Shown here: in pieces, positions 1-13,100 of the stretch | Layout: the number at the start of each line of letters is the position of its first letter | Position numbering within the stretch: position 1 is the stretch's first letter | Source of the DNA: Sipunculus nudus | Taxonomy: Eukaryota > Annelida > Sipuncula > Golfingiida > Sipunculidae | Length of the DNA stretch: 64,000 nucleotides | Direction of reading: 5' to 3' | Assembly: GCA_026874595.1 (NCBI GenBank) | Contig: CM049313.1 | Coordinates: 71,974,659-72,038,658, forward strand | Made by a program: the position numbers and the translations under genes | Notes under the pieces: model-generated | What the model was told of the DNA's origin: nothing | Database searches by the model: none | The model's input: the letters and a program-made list of their open reading frames with translations, nothing else

Positions 1-92
1 AACATTTGACACCGACTACTGAGGACATTATGCAGCTTCCCGGTAACTCTCAGAACATCATCTAAAATGGACTTAAGCACAATATATAAAAA

Positions 93-96
<4 letters not shown>

Positions 97-146
<50 letters not shown>
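97..146. repeat. (AT)n microsatellite
   Basis: About 50 bp of uninterrupted AT dinucleotides. The short reading frames across it (alternating Tyr-Ile) are artefacts of the dinucleotide. Confidence 0.97.
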
Positions 147-148
<2 letters not shown>

Positions 149-684
149 GTAAAAATAAGGGTACAACTGGTAAAAATCTTGCACTGTATTTTTTTTATTT
201 TTTGGTCTTGCAAAGGAAGCTCAACTTACTTTGCTCTCAATCAGTGTGTAATGAAGAAATAAGTAATATGGGTGCCTTGTTTTATTTGCTCTTTTCTAAC
301 TATTAACGTCAAAACATATAGCTTTTCAATATTTAAAAAATTCGTGCAGTCACATTACATTTATGCAACAACTGGCAATGTGCCATGGTTATAAGGAAAC
401 AGGTTACACAAAATTAAGGAAATTTGTATATATTCAGGGCGTATACGTCCCACCAGGCCTTCTGTAAAGAAAACAAGTAAGTAATACTGTAGGCGGTTTT
501 ACGTGGGTAACAGACCAGGAAGATCGGCGTGTCTCTGACATTTAAAAAGGATTCACCTGAGTCTTGAGATCAATCTTGAATATATAAACACCATGTTTGT
601 TCGCCTCCCCCCAGCTCCTATACACTTCAATTTGATAACAACCACATCTAATCCCAAAATAACCACACGGCCACACAGCCGAAT

Positions 685-775
685 AGTGGAGAGATTTTTT
701 CACGGATAGAACCTACACATGGTGAGCGCTCTGTAAGCTTAATAGGAAGGCTGTGCCCCACGGCGATGTTGATCA
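685..775 (+). mobile_element. tRNA-derived SINE fragment
   Basis: The segment with GTGAGCGCTCTG and the following AGGCTGTGCCCCACGG matches the body of the full-length SINE at 51321-51600. The tRNA-like head and the 3' part are missing or too diverged to see. Confidence 0.6.
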
Positions 776-1105
776 CATTGAAGGCGAGGTTTCAAAAGTA
801 TTTGAAAGGCGGAGGATAGACCTTCAAAGAAACTGTGTGATTCAGAAGGTCTTAGATTTGCGTCCCATATATCCCAGTATGTAGCTGCAAAGTGTATGCG
901 CCCAGGGGACTCCAAGCTCAAATTTCCTTGTAAATAAAAATGTAAATATTCTAACTTTGAAAATATTTCGAACCCGTGAATAAAATTATTTCCATACGAC
1001 TGGCTGATAAGATCTTTACCAATGACGTTTCACCTTTCATGTTTTGCATTATTTCATTGGTAGCGAACCTATATATTTATTTAGGGGGCCCAATAGTAGA
1101 TATAC

Positions 1106-1140
<35 letters not shown>

Positions 1141-3562
1141 GTACTTATATGGTTGATATGGGGAGGTATAGTCTGTTACAGTCCTGTACAGGAGAATATA
1201 CTAACTGTACATTGAGGAATACCGCATGGTACTCCTTCTGTTTTACCATTATATGACGGCCCCCAACCCCCCCCCCCCCCCCCCCCCCCAAGTTCCGATG
1301 GCGTTGAGAGACTTTTTCTAAAAGCTGCACGTCACTTTTTTCGTATGGATACAGGGACAGCTGACGATACCGATACGGTATTTCTTTGTGTCGTGATATG
1401 TCGATGCACCGTTAATCGTTAAATCCCCGGTAAGCCGTATTGGGTATTAGATCATTCAGACTACGATTCATTGCCACCGTCAGATATATTAAAAATATAA
1501 TCGGGTGTACGATCTGACCGTCAAGACAAGACTTAACGATTCGCGAAATATAAGCTGCGCGAATAAATAGGGTTTGCAGAACTATTATGTAACTTTAACT
1601 CTTCAATTAAATATTCATATGCATTTGTAGATGTTTGCAGAACTATTTTGTAAATTCAGTTCAGGACAATGTTGGAATATCACACACGCATACATACATA
1701 AAATGACCTTGCCCGTGTGATGCTGATTGTGGTAACATAAAGAAACAAATTTACTTAACAATGTGGCATGAGGTTACGTCAGTGTCCTCGGTAACGCCTT
1801 AGTGGCTTCATAAATAAATGCTTTTCATCTTGCTTTTGCCAAGATTTTGTTATATACTCGCTTGACTGAGCAGACCTAGATCACGTTTAAGAAATGATAA
1901 CCATATCTATCTGACGTATCAACAATGAATGCGGATTGATTCTCATGATGTGTCTTCCTGCGTGTTATTTAACATAAAGGATTGAGTGTAATTTAACACA
2001 AAAGCCTCAATGGCGAGACTGGAATTCTTCACACAAAAATAATCACATTAAAAAAAAGTTTTACTAAATTAAAAGTAACACATCACGGATATTCTGTGAA
2101 TTATTTGCACCATTGTTCACCTGCATGAGAAAAATCAATATATTTCCTGTTAGAAAATCGCGTGATGAGTCACTGAAAATCAGAATTCTGAAATGTGGAC
2201 AGAGGATTTAATAGAATGTTGGGATGGGCTCATATTGTCAGGCTGGGAAAGGCCTAGCGGAGACAAGGAATCAGGAGAGATTGACATGGTGTCTTCTTGA
2301 GAATTTAGGATGTAGCGGTACAGCCCCTGGTAGTTTGTCCATACTAGTTTCTGCGCTGCGTTTCTATATTAAAGTTGTGTGTTCTGTTCTCAGGTTACTT
2401 CTCAGGTTTTAGAATGAAAGCGGGGAGGGGGGGCTAATTCCAACCATTGGTTGCTAATATAACAGGGACACAGAGGAATTACTATGTCAGTATATAGTTA
2501 GCCTTCTTCATACACAAATATATATACATATACAAATACCGGTATACATATTGTATATGTACATATGCACATATATACATAATACACATTAAACCGTGCA
2601 TTTTACATGTATACGGATACACAAAAGTTTAATTGATGACCCAAATGAGGCATACGTCTAGAGTTCAAATGACAGTTAAAAATGCATATAAAAACAGCCC
2701 GCCCAAATTTACAAGATATCGTTCACTGGAACGGTAGTTAACGGGCATGTGTTGTCTGGGCGGTGAACAAGTTTAAACGTGTCCCCTTCCAAGAGAGGAC
2801 TCTAGGAGACCAAGGCATGACACAAGAGATTTTTTCTTCTCACACAGGGTTCCTCAGAAAGCAACACATAAACCACGTAAGAAGTGGTGGTCCTTAAGTT
2901 GTTTATGATATAACTTACCTGAAAAACAAACACTTAAGTACACAATCAAAGCTTTATATAGCAAACTTCGTAGAATCGTGCTTGTGAAGCAATCAGTGGA
3001 AAGGGCATTCACGTTGTCCAGCATTATATGTTAACGGGGCGGATTCCTTCGATAAAAAAATAGGCACTATAACAATATACGCTTAATACTGAAAAAATAG
3101 CCGGAGTTAGCATCATAATGCATTTTAAACTAGCCTACTGCGTGATTGCTGAGGTGGAAACACCTCCCCCCCCCCCCCCCCCCCCCCCCACTCTAATTCT
3201 CAAATTCTGTATAAGCCCCTGATTCACGTGGGATAAACGTTTAGGTTTTGGAATACAACAACATGCGACAGGTAGTGCAAGTAGTAGAAAATACAAACAT
3301 TGTTTATTGAAGAGGAACTACCAATGGTAGTCTTGAATAAACATCTACCCTGTCAGCCTTATATATTTGAATGTGTGTGCATATATAAACAGAAATATCT
3401 TCAAATATATATTTATGTTTAAATAAAAACATATATGAAATTTATAGTCATGTATATATACACACACACACACATATATATATATATTGATGGCATTTCT
3501 GTGTTATAGTGAAGTGTTATGTCAATTTAGGTTCAAGAGCATGGCACAGGACTATATACATT

Positions 3563-3570
<8 letters not shown>

Positions 3571-3630
<60 letters not shown>

Positions 3631-3733
3631 GAGAGAGAGAGAGGAATTAGATAGATTAGAAAAGATAGATTAGATAAGGTAGATTAAATAAGATAGATTA
3701 GATTGATAGATAAGATAGATAGATAGATAGATA

Positions 3734-3770
<37 letters not shown>
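3571..3770. repeat. Compound microsatellite (TA)n-(GA)n-(GATA/GATTA)n-(TA)n
   Basis: Four simple-repeat blocks are joined directly: TA to about 3596, GA to about 3643, degenerate GATTA/GATA to about 3735, then TA again to 3770. Confidence 0.95.
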
Positions 3771-3772
<2 letters not shown>

Positions 3773-4491
3773 TTTATATACTTTTAATATACTAATAATT
3801 TAAAATCGAACCATGAGTGATATATGAACAATGATTGTTTTTCAGACTTTTATAAAAGAAAAGAGCGTGATTAGGCCCGGCCTTTATTGAAAGTTCATAA
3901 CAATCATCAATTCTAGATCGGGCAGTTTAATTATCCAAGACTCAAATGTGTGAAAATCCACATATGAGGGACAAAATCCAAGAACCTTGGGTAATACAAT
4001 TACGAGGTTCACCGAGGTCAAAGTAGCACATCGGGGCGACCTCTGGTAGAGGATCTCCGAGCTTTCAGGATATATGGTGAGAGTTTTGCTGCCGGAAGCG
4101 TCCTGCCAGAAGTCGTCATGCTACTCACTCTTTTTTACTAAGAAGCACCGATTATTTTTATGTGAAGTACCTATTAGTTCATAATTTCCCATAAGATCAG
4201 TAAGTGCTTGTGACAAATTTCATTTGTTGCTTGCATCAACTGTCCTGATGTGACATACCTTCAAGTATGCCATATCAGTAAATGACACCTTTTGGGAGTA
4301 AAAGTAACTTTTAAACATATACCTTTCCGGTGAAATACGCCTAATCAAGCCAAATAAATAATATGAATACGCCATAGAAGAATATATATAAGCCTCATCA
4401 GATACAAACACACACACACTTATATACAAACATAAACATAATTGATTCAATGTGATAATTACAAAAAAATAGATCATGTGTTATATCTTAC

Positions 4492-4549
4492 CTTTAAACA
4501 CAAGACCCCATAAGAACAGCGTCAATGTGATATACCTCAGTGTAGCCAT
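4492..4549 (-). CDS. Candidate first coding exon with signal peptide (gene otherwise off-window)
   Basis: Read on the minus strand, an ATG at 4549 opens 19 codons plus one base and runs straight into a good donor (GTAAGA, next to 4492), giving a phase-1 intron. The peptide begins MATLR and continues YITLTLFLWGLVF, a short basic n-region followed by a hydrophobic core, as in a secretory signal peptide. A TATA-like run and a CCAAT box lie about 90-110 bp upstream. A first exon that carries only a signal peptide and ends in phase 1 is common in animal secreted or type I membrane proteins. Exon 2 was not found between 1 and 4490, so the rest would lie beyond the left edge. A DUOX gene head to head with DUOXA is one possibility, but no peroxidase-domain residues are visible. 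It could also be a chance open stretch. Confidence 0.35.
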
Positions 4550-4636
4550 GACACAAATTCAGGTTATGTTCACTTGTATCCTTGCTGTTTAAGATAAAGC
4601 ATGTTCAGTTAATCATAGTTATACAGCAGCAGTTGA

Positions 4637-4659
4637 TATATATAGTTTCATGAACCAAT
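4637..4659 (-). promoter_or_regulatory. Possible TATA and CCAAT boxes for the minus-strand exon
   Basis: On the minus strand ATTGG (4655-4659) is followed about 10 bp later by TATATATA (4637-4644), roughly 90 bp upstream of the ATG at 4549. TA-rich motifs are frequent in this genome, so on its own this is weak. Confidence 0.25.
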
Positions 4660-7379
4660 AAGCGCATGCACACAGATGGTGTCCACCAAACCGTTCTCCG
4701 GTGAAGCGTGACGACCTAGGAATTTTCATATATCGTCTCTATCTTCTTTTCCCGTTACGATGGGTATGCCCCAAATAATATTGTAACAGACCCGTGAAAT
4801 GGAACAACAATTTCAACACTTGGGCTTATTAAAATACCAGTTCTTCTGGGGAACGCTAGAGTTTATAACTACCGAACGACCAAGTGCGTGATTTGCCCTA
4901 ACCCGGAAGTTTTAATAGTCTCCTGGTAGTTCAACATACGGAGGATCATATTTTTTTTCAAAAATAAAGACCGCCCCTTTCATCATTTGTCATGTGACCA
5001 ATCAAATCATGATTTGACTTGTCAACCAGCCCAATAAATAATCTTGACCTTGATATCAGTGTTCTGATAGTTCTTAGTATGTGTGCTAACTTGGGTGTGT
5101 TTGGAAAATCAAATAAACAAACCGTGGTATGAAGTTCTAAGAAGAAATCATACTGCCGTGTACCATGTTGTCAGGACAGGACAGTTATAAAAGTGAATGG
5201 AATGAAGTATAACACTATAGTGTAACTGATTAATTAACAGAAGAAATTTGTAAACAACAGGAGGGCCTGGTCGCACAGACAAAGGTATGTAACCTCAATC
5301 TCTTTATGGCCATCGGTGACTGTCTGGCATATAGATAAACAAACACACACACTAACAAACAAATTAAGCACTTGCAGTCGTTCTTTTTTATTATAATTCC
5401 TTCCATAGCTAATGATTACAGAATTAAATTATTTAATATTCTTACAATATTTATTATTAAACACACTCATTCACTCAACTTTATACTGTTTCCTCCATTG
5501 GCCTTAATTTAAACCATAACTGTAGTATAAAAGCCTTACTGACTACCGAAACGAAATACACAGAGAAGACTACTTGCGCCACAGACAGTTTAAATACCAA
5601 GCAAGTCCCACCGGTAATGGTATATGTGTTTTCTTTTTTTTTTAATGGAGTGAAGTATGCACAGTAATACCCCGATAGCTGGTATCAGCTTGGTAAACAA
5701 ACGAGTGCAGAGACCGTCACCGTATACGTGCTTCGACTGTATCTGTGAATGTTATTTTATATACCGCCTGTGTACGGCATGCTAAAGTGTATTCTGAATT
5801 ATATCTGGCCATAGACTATTTTTAGCTCCGTCAATAGCTCAGACCTCTGTTAGCGATTCTGAGAACTTGAGATAGTCATTTCTGCAAGCCCTGTGTTTCA
5901 TGATAAGACACCGGGTAAATGTCGGATGAAGGTTTAAATACAGAAGGAGAGAGCATCCCAAGTTCCAAGCTTTTTGGCCAAGCTGTCTCTTAAAGTTTAC
6001 GGCCCTAGTATATTATAATATATATATACTATAACTCCATTGTTAAATATAATTTATTAATTTTAAAATCACCTAAATAAGGAAAAGCAAAATTTGGTTT
6101 GCAATAAAGAATCATTTTGACAGCACCTTCAAAACTTTCAAAGTTACCAAGCAGTTTATATGGCCTTATTTGATTGGTCAAAATCCCGATGCCCTCCCGG
6201 TAATGCTAAACGCTTGTTCTAGAACTAGCACCAGTCGTGCTCCGACGGCCACGGCAAACAATGTACGCGAGTAATTTGATTGGTTCAGTTGTCTTCTTCA
6301 TTATTCATAAAATAAATGCCAGAAGGGCTCACTGAATCAAAGTCTCCGAAAGCGTTGCTGCCACAAACTTGATAGTATGAGATGCGCAAGGAGTGTAACC
6401 TAGTGTGTTACCACCTGCCAGAAGACGGGCTCGTTAGTTTTATTCTCATAAAAACCTTGAGTCACCCTAAAGCCATATCATTGACTCGTTTTGTGTTTGA
6501 CAGACATTGAACGGTGAGGTTGTGTAGTTAACAAATGATTGCACTTTATTCCTATCCCTCTTAGCAAGACCAGTATTTTTACTCAATTTAATTTGGAAAC
6601 AAATTCATATAATTTTCGTTGGCATCGATCTAAGATCTGTACAGAACACCCAAAAACATAGTTAATTTATATCTGAGTTTACCTGGTAATTTTTACACAC
6701 TATTGTAAGAACAGGTTCAAGTTTATTTGCCATAGACATGTGCCAAAGCATGTTAAAAAAGTTCTATTATATTTAACAGACACTGGGTTTAGTTAGGCTC
6801 GCCCATTTGCATACATTAATGCATGAGCAATGAGCCCTCAGTTTTTTTCCTGTTTGTACAGTCCTCTGTTACCTGGACGTTCAACTTCCTCGTTTGTGTA
6901 CCACTAAGCAGTATAATTAAGTTGCTGTATTGTAAATTCACCCCACCTTAAGCTACAGGACATCTGAACAAGTGCGGCCTTTGTAGTATTCTTTTTTTAT
7001 CTGTTTGGTAATATGATTTACCGAACGTGAGGATATGTGCTTCGAAACAGGTTGCCTTCTAAAGTATATGCGATTCACATATACATGTATATACTCTCCC
7101 GTTTTGCGCCGTTTCTTCCTAGTTTCGTGCTCATTATATCTTGTTTGGTATAACTCAGTCCTTTGTCTGACCATGTCAGTGATTAAACTGAGAACCTCTT
7201 GTCCAGATCTAGATCGAGGCAGAGACCAGGATGTCAAAACCGGGGGCAAGACAAATAGTCCGAGACAAAGACGTAGTCTAAATTTTCGGGACCGACATCA
7301 TAAAAACTTGCCGATAACGTGTTAATAACATTATAATTCAAATGGAAGGAATGCTTTACACAAATAAATATATATGTAA

Positions 7380-7411
<32 letters not shown>

Positions 7412-9640
7412 TATAATCACATGTCTGGATATCTGGTAAAGACAAGTCCATAACATGTTGATAACATGAATAATTTAAATGGGAGGAAAGCTTTACCTAT
7501 ATATATATATATATTAAAATTACATGTCTGGATATCTGGTTAAGAAAAAAATTCCGCTCATAATCTAAAAAAAAATCCTCCCTCCCCCCCCCCCCCCTCG
7601 GAAATTTTCAATTTATTGAATTTTAATTAATAGTTATGAGCAAATTTAGGCAAATCTTTTGTAAAAGAGGTCGGCTATCGCTTACATAGCCGACACATTA
7701 TCATAACAAATATATTAAGAGCTGAATCGGGAATTGTACTGTAAATGTTTTATTGAGATTGGTATTTATTTCCGAGGAGACAAAAAATAAAAATCAAATA
7801 GTTCATTTGCCTTTTGAGAACGGGTCAGGGTAGAGGTTGCCTTGCGAATCGAATTATTCCTAACGATCTTTAAAGCCAAAAGCGTTGTTTTGTTATGACC
7901 GCCGATTTGCCAGACATTAACTGATGGCCGATTCAGGTATTCACTGATCACAATTCCTTCAGCGGTGTCTTCTGGTCTTGGAGCAAATCAATAAAAGGCG
8001 GAACAAGTTGTGATGAATTAATATCGGAGGCTAATCTTGCATGCATTAATTTGACTATTTGTCGTTGACGATATCCCATGGTTTAATTAATTGATCCTGA
8101 CGAGTTGATACTTGACAGTTTTCTCATTAACTTATTTTTAATATATTTTTTTAGGAAATATGCGTATATGTACATCTTCAGAATTCCTTTACTGGTTTCG
8201 AACTTCGTCACAGGGCAGTATCACACGATTCCCCTCATTTTATATCCTGTTGTTAACCAGGCCCCGATGACTACTGCACATGCGGGAACTATGTGTGTTT
8301 CACCGAAGTACCCCGAAAGGCCCACTGGTTAGAAACACGGTCGAGTGAAACACGGCGACTGTGCACGGCCCTCAAATTTAGCCTGCAGAGCGTTCACTCT
8401 GAGTGGGGGCCAACCATGAAAAATCTCACCGCCTCCGCTGAGATTCGAACTCAGGATCTCCCGGCTTTGAGTCCTGCGCTCCTCCCCTGAGCCCCAAAGC
8501 CAGTATAATTACCACATTTAATGAATATGGGATGAGTGCTTTAAAACTGACTATGTATAACCATGAAATGTTTGCGGAAATCTCATTTTGCTTAGCACTC
8601 ATGTTCACTTAACGGAAGAATAAGCATTGTGTAAACACAAAAAAGTACACTCTATATGGCAGTATTCACTTGATAATATCTGATGTTGTATATATTCTAC
8701 CGACATTTGTGATGACATTTCATTTTCTCTGATAACTTCTATACACGTAGAATATGTGTAATGAGCATCATAAAGGTGCTCATGTGCCACATTGTGTATT
8801 GCGATCACATTAAACCGACATTAAAAGTACCTAAGATCATTTACTGGCCGTCTTCACTGGCTAACTGGCTGTCAATCATCATGCAGTGGTGCAGAATTGC
8901 GGTACTTTTATTAAATGCATTGTCTTGTTACTTCATTAAAACAGGATACGTGTGTCAACTTATAACATCATAAACACACAACATCCGATAAGAAGGTTTA
9001 TTTTGGTAATGTAGTTTGCCTGAAAGGGGAAGCTAGACATAAATCACAGATTATACCTTTGATTTATATACCTTTGCGTATAGCACTATTTCAGATATGT
9101 TGTATGTGTGTCATATATAAAGCGAGAATATCTATTCACAGTGATATTTGGCTTGACATTCAGATATGCACGAAAGTTCCCGGAAAATATGGAGTTTGGG
9201 CGATTCAAAGGATTCTTACCAATAGGGTAATGAATTCCCTAATTACTTGTTTAATCACCTGTCCTTGACCTAGCTGTATAGATATGACTATAGGTGTGGC
9301 TGGTAACACATAGGTGCCGCAAGTCCTGGTGCATGCGCATGCGGTCTGACTTATGTATCAGCCTTAGAAGAGGATACACGCTGAGGTTGACCCACCGCGA
9401 CTGGAAGATAACTTAAGGGGTTATGCTTTAACATACTGCCGCTCTGGAAATAAACCGTTGAAGGGATATGTATAAAACAGACAAATATATTTACCCTAAA
9501 GCAATAGCCAGATGTGTCCCTAAGGATATACAAAAATAAATTTAACAATTTACAGATGGTTAACCTAGAGTAAGGGTAAATACTAAATAGCTTGTATCAT
9601 GCTGAACACTGAAAGTGAACATGAGGTCTTTTTGTTTTGA
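4660..9640. other. Intergenic or 5' region upstream of DUOXA, no coding gene seen
   Basis: No recognisable coding exon. A non-coding DUOXA first exon should lie somewhere here, because the ATG exon at 10010 is preceded by a splice acceptor. One candidate ends at 5284 (…GACAAAG before GTATGT at 5285), but nothing confirms it. Also present are (TA)n at about 7379-7410 and 7498-7514, a poly-C run at about 7581-7597, and a SINE at about 8205-8505. Confidence 0.5.
8205..8505 (-). mobile_element. tRNA-derived SINE, minus strand
   Basis: On the minus strand a tRNA-like head is visible: an A-box-like GGCTCAGGGGAGG near 8480-8495 and a perfect B box GAGTTCGAATCTC at 8440-8452. These are followed by the body shared with the copies at 24078, 44097 and 51321 (TGAGATTTTT…, GCTCTG…). 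This is a pol III-derived retroposon rather than a functional tRNA gene: the acceptor stem is not paired and the body is long. Confidence 0.75.
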
Positions 9641-9646
9641 TGGTAC

Positions 9647-9931
9647 AAGAGTTGGGTCCGAGTACTATTAAAGGGCTTGAGTACAACCGTGATAACAACA
9701 TAGGCCAACATAGGTATATTTCATATCTTATGTGAAGCTACCACATGCATTAAATACCCAAAAGTACTCATAAATTACTCATATGAGTACCGAGTACTTG
9801 CAAAGTACTCGAGTACAAGTAGGAGTATTTTTGTGATTTTTAAAAAGTATTCGAGTAAGAGTGCTGAGTACTCAAAAAAGTACTAATGAGTACGAGTACT
9901 ATGAGTACGAGTACTTTTGGACCCAACTCTT
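9647..9931. mobile_element. 285-bp inverted-repeat element (hAT-like MITE) with GAGTAC subrepeats
   Basis: The ends are perfect 13-bp inverted repeats, AAGAGTTGGGTCC at 9647 and its complement ending at 9931. The interior is packed with GAGTAC/GTACTC motifs. The flanking 8-mers GATGGTAC and AATGTTAC match at 6 of 8 positions, which hints at the 8-bp target duplication of hAT elements. It carries no coding capacity. It ends about 80 bp before the first coding exon of DUOXA. Confidence 0.75.
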
Positions 9932-10014
9932 AATGTTACAGACTTCAGATGGAAATATTAGTGTATTTGCCAAATTTAATTAGTCCCCATTTTTTTCTTT
10001 CATTTGCAGAAAAG

Positions 10015-10179
10015 ATGGGGTTCTTTGACTTTATGAGAACAAATGGGGGTCCAACGCTGTACCCATCTAACAAGACCCCGGCCACCCACGATGTGCTGGA
10101 AATGGGATTCATGTACGCCGTGCTTATACTGGCTTTCTCCTTCCTCGTGGTGCTCCCAGGGGTCAGAGGCAAAGAGGTC
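10015..10179 (+). CDS. DUOXA: DUOXA coding exon 1
   Basis: Encodes residues 1-55: a short cytoplasmic or luminal N-terminus (MGFFDFMRTNGG…) and membrane segment 1 (MYAVLILAFSFLVVLPGV). The exon itself begins at 10010 after TTTGCAG. The donor is ambiguous: GTAGGT at 10180 has the better intron signal (used here), while GTCGTA at 10177 would drop one Val and gives a spacing that matches human DUOXA1 better (GK-x-R). Either keeps the frame. Confidence 0.85.
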
Positions 10180-13100
10180 GTAGGTCATATCAAAATATGC
10201 TTAACTGCCATTTATGATTTTTTAATCAATAATGTATTAACAAATCTTTGAACTTAAGCGACATATAGAAGTTAATTGTATATTGCACTCTATATACAGC
10301 ATTCCCATATCTACTTCCATCTCCTGTTAAATATTTTAAGACTTCAATATATTTTAGATTCTGTATTAATAATATATGCATATACCTTTTACTTTTATTG
10401 AAAAGGGCCCTTTCTACGAATCATGTGCAATACAATTTTGGATCAAGCATGTATTCTCCTTTATAGCTACTTATGTTTTATACTCCTTTTTCAGAGAATT
10501 TTTACAACCATAAGAGTGGTGCTAGGAGTGTTCATCCTGGGTGCCATCATGTGTAAGTATACTCTCGTGTGACGGGTGTCGAAAAGGGGCGAGAGAGAGA
10601 GAAGGAGGGAGGGAAGAAGGGATCACTTAAATTTCCCAGCCTAGCTTTTCCTTTTCATCTGTTTTGAAATAAAATAAAACATGTAGTTTTAGTTTGAAAA
10701 TATATAACCTATTTAATTATTCAGATTATAATAATGAATCAGTTAAGGGGTATGTGTTATAATGTGTTATATATTCTTCACATACACTTATGTTTGGTTC
10801 TAAAACCAGTTTTGCTCTACCATTGAAATACGAAATTTTAAAGGAAGTAAGATTTGACTTTCTCTGGAATTACACGACAGTAAACCTTATTTCTGTAATT
10901 GTTTTGTTTCAGTATGTAATGTCGGACAGGAGTGGGAGCAGGGACACGAGTTCAGTAAGACACAGTACCACGCCGGGATCAGACATGAGATTAACGCCAC
11001 CATCGGCGTCAAGATCGGCCTCAGGAGCGTCAACATCACCCTCAAAGGTGAGAGCAAAAATCAGACGTCGCAGAAAAATACCGTATACTATGTCAAATTA
11101 TAGGAAATAAAAAAGGTATTTTCATGATATGGAGAATATCAGGGGCGTAGCTTAGGGGGGCCGCAGGGGCCCTCCCGCCCCCTCCGCTCGCATCCTGTAC
11201 TCTACGTCCTCCCGGAATTTCACTTGGTCTAATGATGATTTAATTTTCTAAAACAGTCATGAAATTCCTGTCATTGGTATCCGCAGATTAGGAACTTATT
11301 TCAATATAAAACATTGCACATTGTTATCAATGTATTGTTTATTGATAATTCTACATTTCAGTAATATTGTGATCCTGCAAATATGTTATTTTTTCCATCT
11401 TGTACAACTGATATTGCAAAACTATATATATATATATATCGTTCCATTGCCTTTGCCAAGTATTTCGGCCCCCTCACCTCATTCAATCCTGGCTACGGCC
11501 CTGGGACATCATCAAGTTCTTATTTCCTTGAGGGTGTCGTCGATTTTTAATCCGAATTAGATTTTTAATCAAAATTTTGCTGAAAAAAATCTACCGAAAC
11601 ATTTTGCATAAAGATATCCTCAAACCAGCATTTAATCGTCAGACTAAATTCATGGTGTACATTATGCTAATAGTGAGAATATGAATATTATAAAGAATTG
11701 GATAAAGGCTGTATGAATGATGATATAACAATATTTACATTTATGTCGTCTACAGGTGAGCCGGTTTACCAGGTCAACGAGAGGATTGATTACAACGAGA
11801 GGTTCCACTGGTCGAACCCATGGGGTCAGGGCAGGGCAGGATACGGGCCATTCTGTACGTCAGTTCGTGTGTTTGGTGGAGCACTGTTTTCTTATATTTT
11901 GACAGGGATTTGATTTAAAAGTTTCATATGAAAAATGGCTGGTGCTGCGAGTTCATTTATATCGGACAATACGCAATATGATCATATACAGTAAAGTTTT
12001 GCTAACATGGCTACATAGACGGACACTTTAACAGGAAAGGCAAGTGGAGTGAAAAAAAGGTGGCCTACATAGCACAGCCGGAGGAGGGGAGAGGGGGTAA
12101 CATTCAGACAATAATCCTCTGCATAATATTCTGAACTTGCCATACTTTTTATTATGTCTCCTGGCAAAATATTTCTGCCTCTACAATGTCGTGGTTTGAT
12201 CTCAAAGATGTGCACGTCGGTTAACCATCTTGTGTTCTTTTAAGAAACTGTTCTCTGTATAAATTTGATAGTTCATTAGAGATTAGAGTGCATTGTAGAT
12301 TCTGCATGGCCTGTAAAATGCTTGATGCATCAACAAATGCAACTACAATTTATATGTTTAGAGGGCTTTGAAGGAAATTTCAGAGTATGAGCACAGTTTA
12401 GCACTTGTACATCTAAGTACTTCATATATGCCGTGGATCACTGACACAGGGGACTTAAAAATTGAAGTTGAAGTATGATGTGTTTAAATTTTATTTCCTT
12501 CGTCACTTACCCATAAACACAGCTTAAGAAATTATTTTTATTTTGCACGGTACAGTGTGAGGCAAAGTTATCATTCGAACGCATTGTACATTAGCTTATC
12601 TGCCTAAAATTTCATAATCTTATGCCGTATACTTCAAGTTTAAGGTCTTTGTAAGAGGTTTGAGTGGCACATTTTCTGATTAATCCTTTTTGACTATTAG
12701 CTGGCCGTGTGAACAGGGAGTACCGTGAAGCTCAGTTTAAAGGACTACCTTACCCCATCCTGTGGATCGCTGAATACTTCACTCTGGATGGAGAGGGTAT
12801 CAGGTGGGGGCGCCACTATCGACTAGCCGGATTCTACACGCACATAATGATATGGTGAGATATTTGTAACATTACCCCCGGAATAAGTTACAAACCACAA
12901 ATATCTGAAGACGTTCTTTAATGCCCGAACTTCCAACAGTGGCGAAAAACGACTGAAACATTTTACTGTACATAACACAAAATATTAACTACTAGCACAT
13001 AAAGGCACACGGCACAAGAAATGTTAATACTAGCTGCATTCAAAAGAACATCGTCTCTTTCCGTCTGTACTGTCATGGTGGACACAAAGTCTACGTTAAG

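Larger units (their letters stand above)
147..4480. other. Non-coding stretch, no gene recognised
   Basis: No exon-like stretch with a recognisable protein family was found on either strand. It holds a SINE fragment near 685-775, a (TA)n run at 1108-1136, a poly-C run at about 1267-1289, another poly-C run at about 3167-3189 and a compound microsatellite at 3571-3770. If the minus-strand exon at 4492-4549 is real, this stretch is part of its first intron. Confidence 0.6.

Noticed and set aside
8440-8505. Functional tRNA gene
   Set aside because: A and B boxes are present, but the sequence does not fold into a full cloverleaf and continues into a body shared with four other SINE copies.
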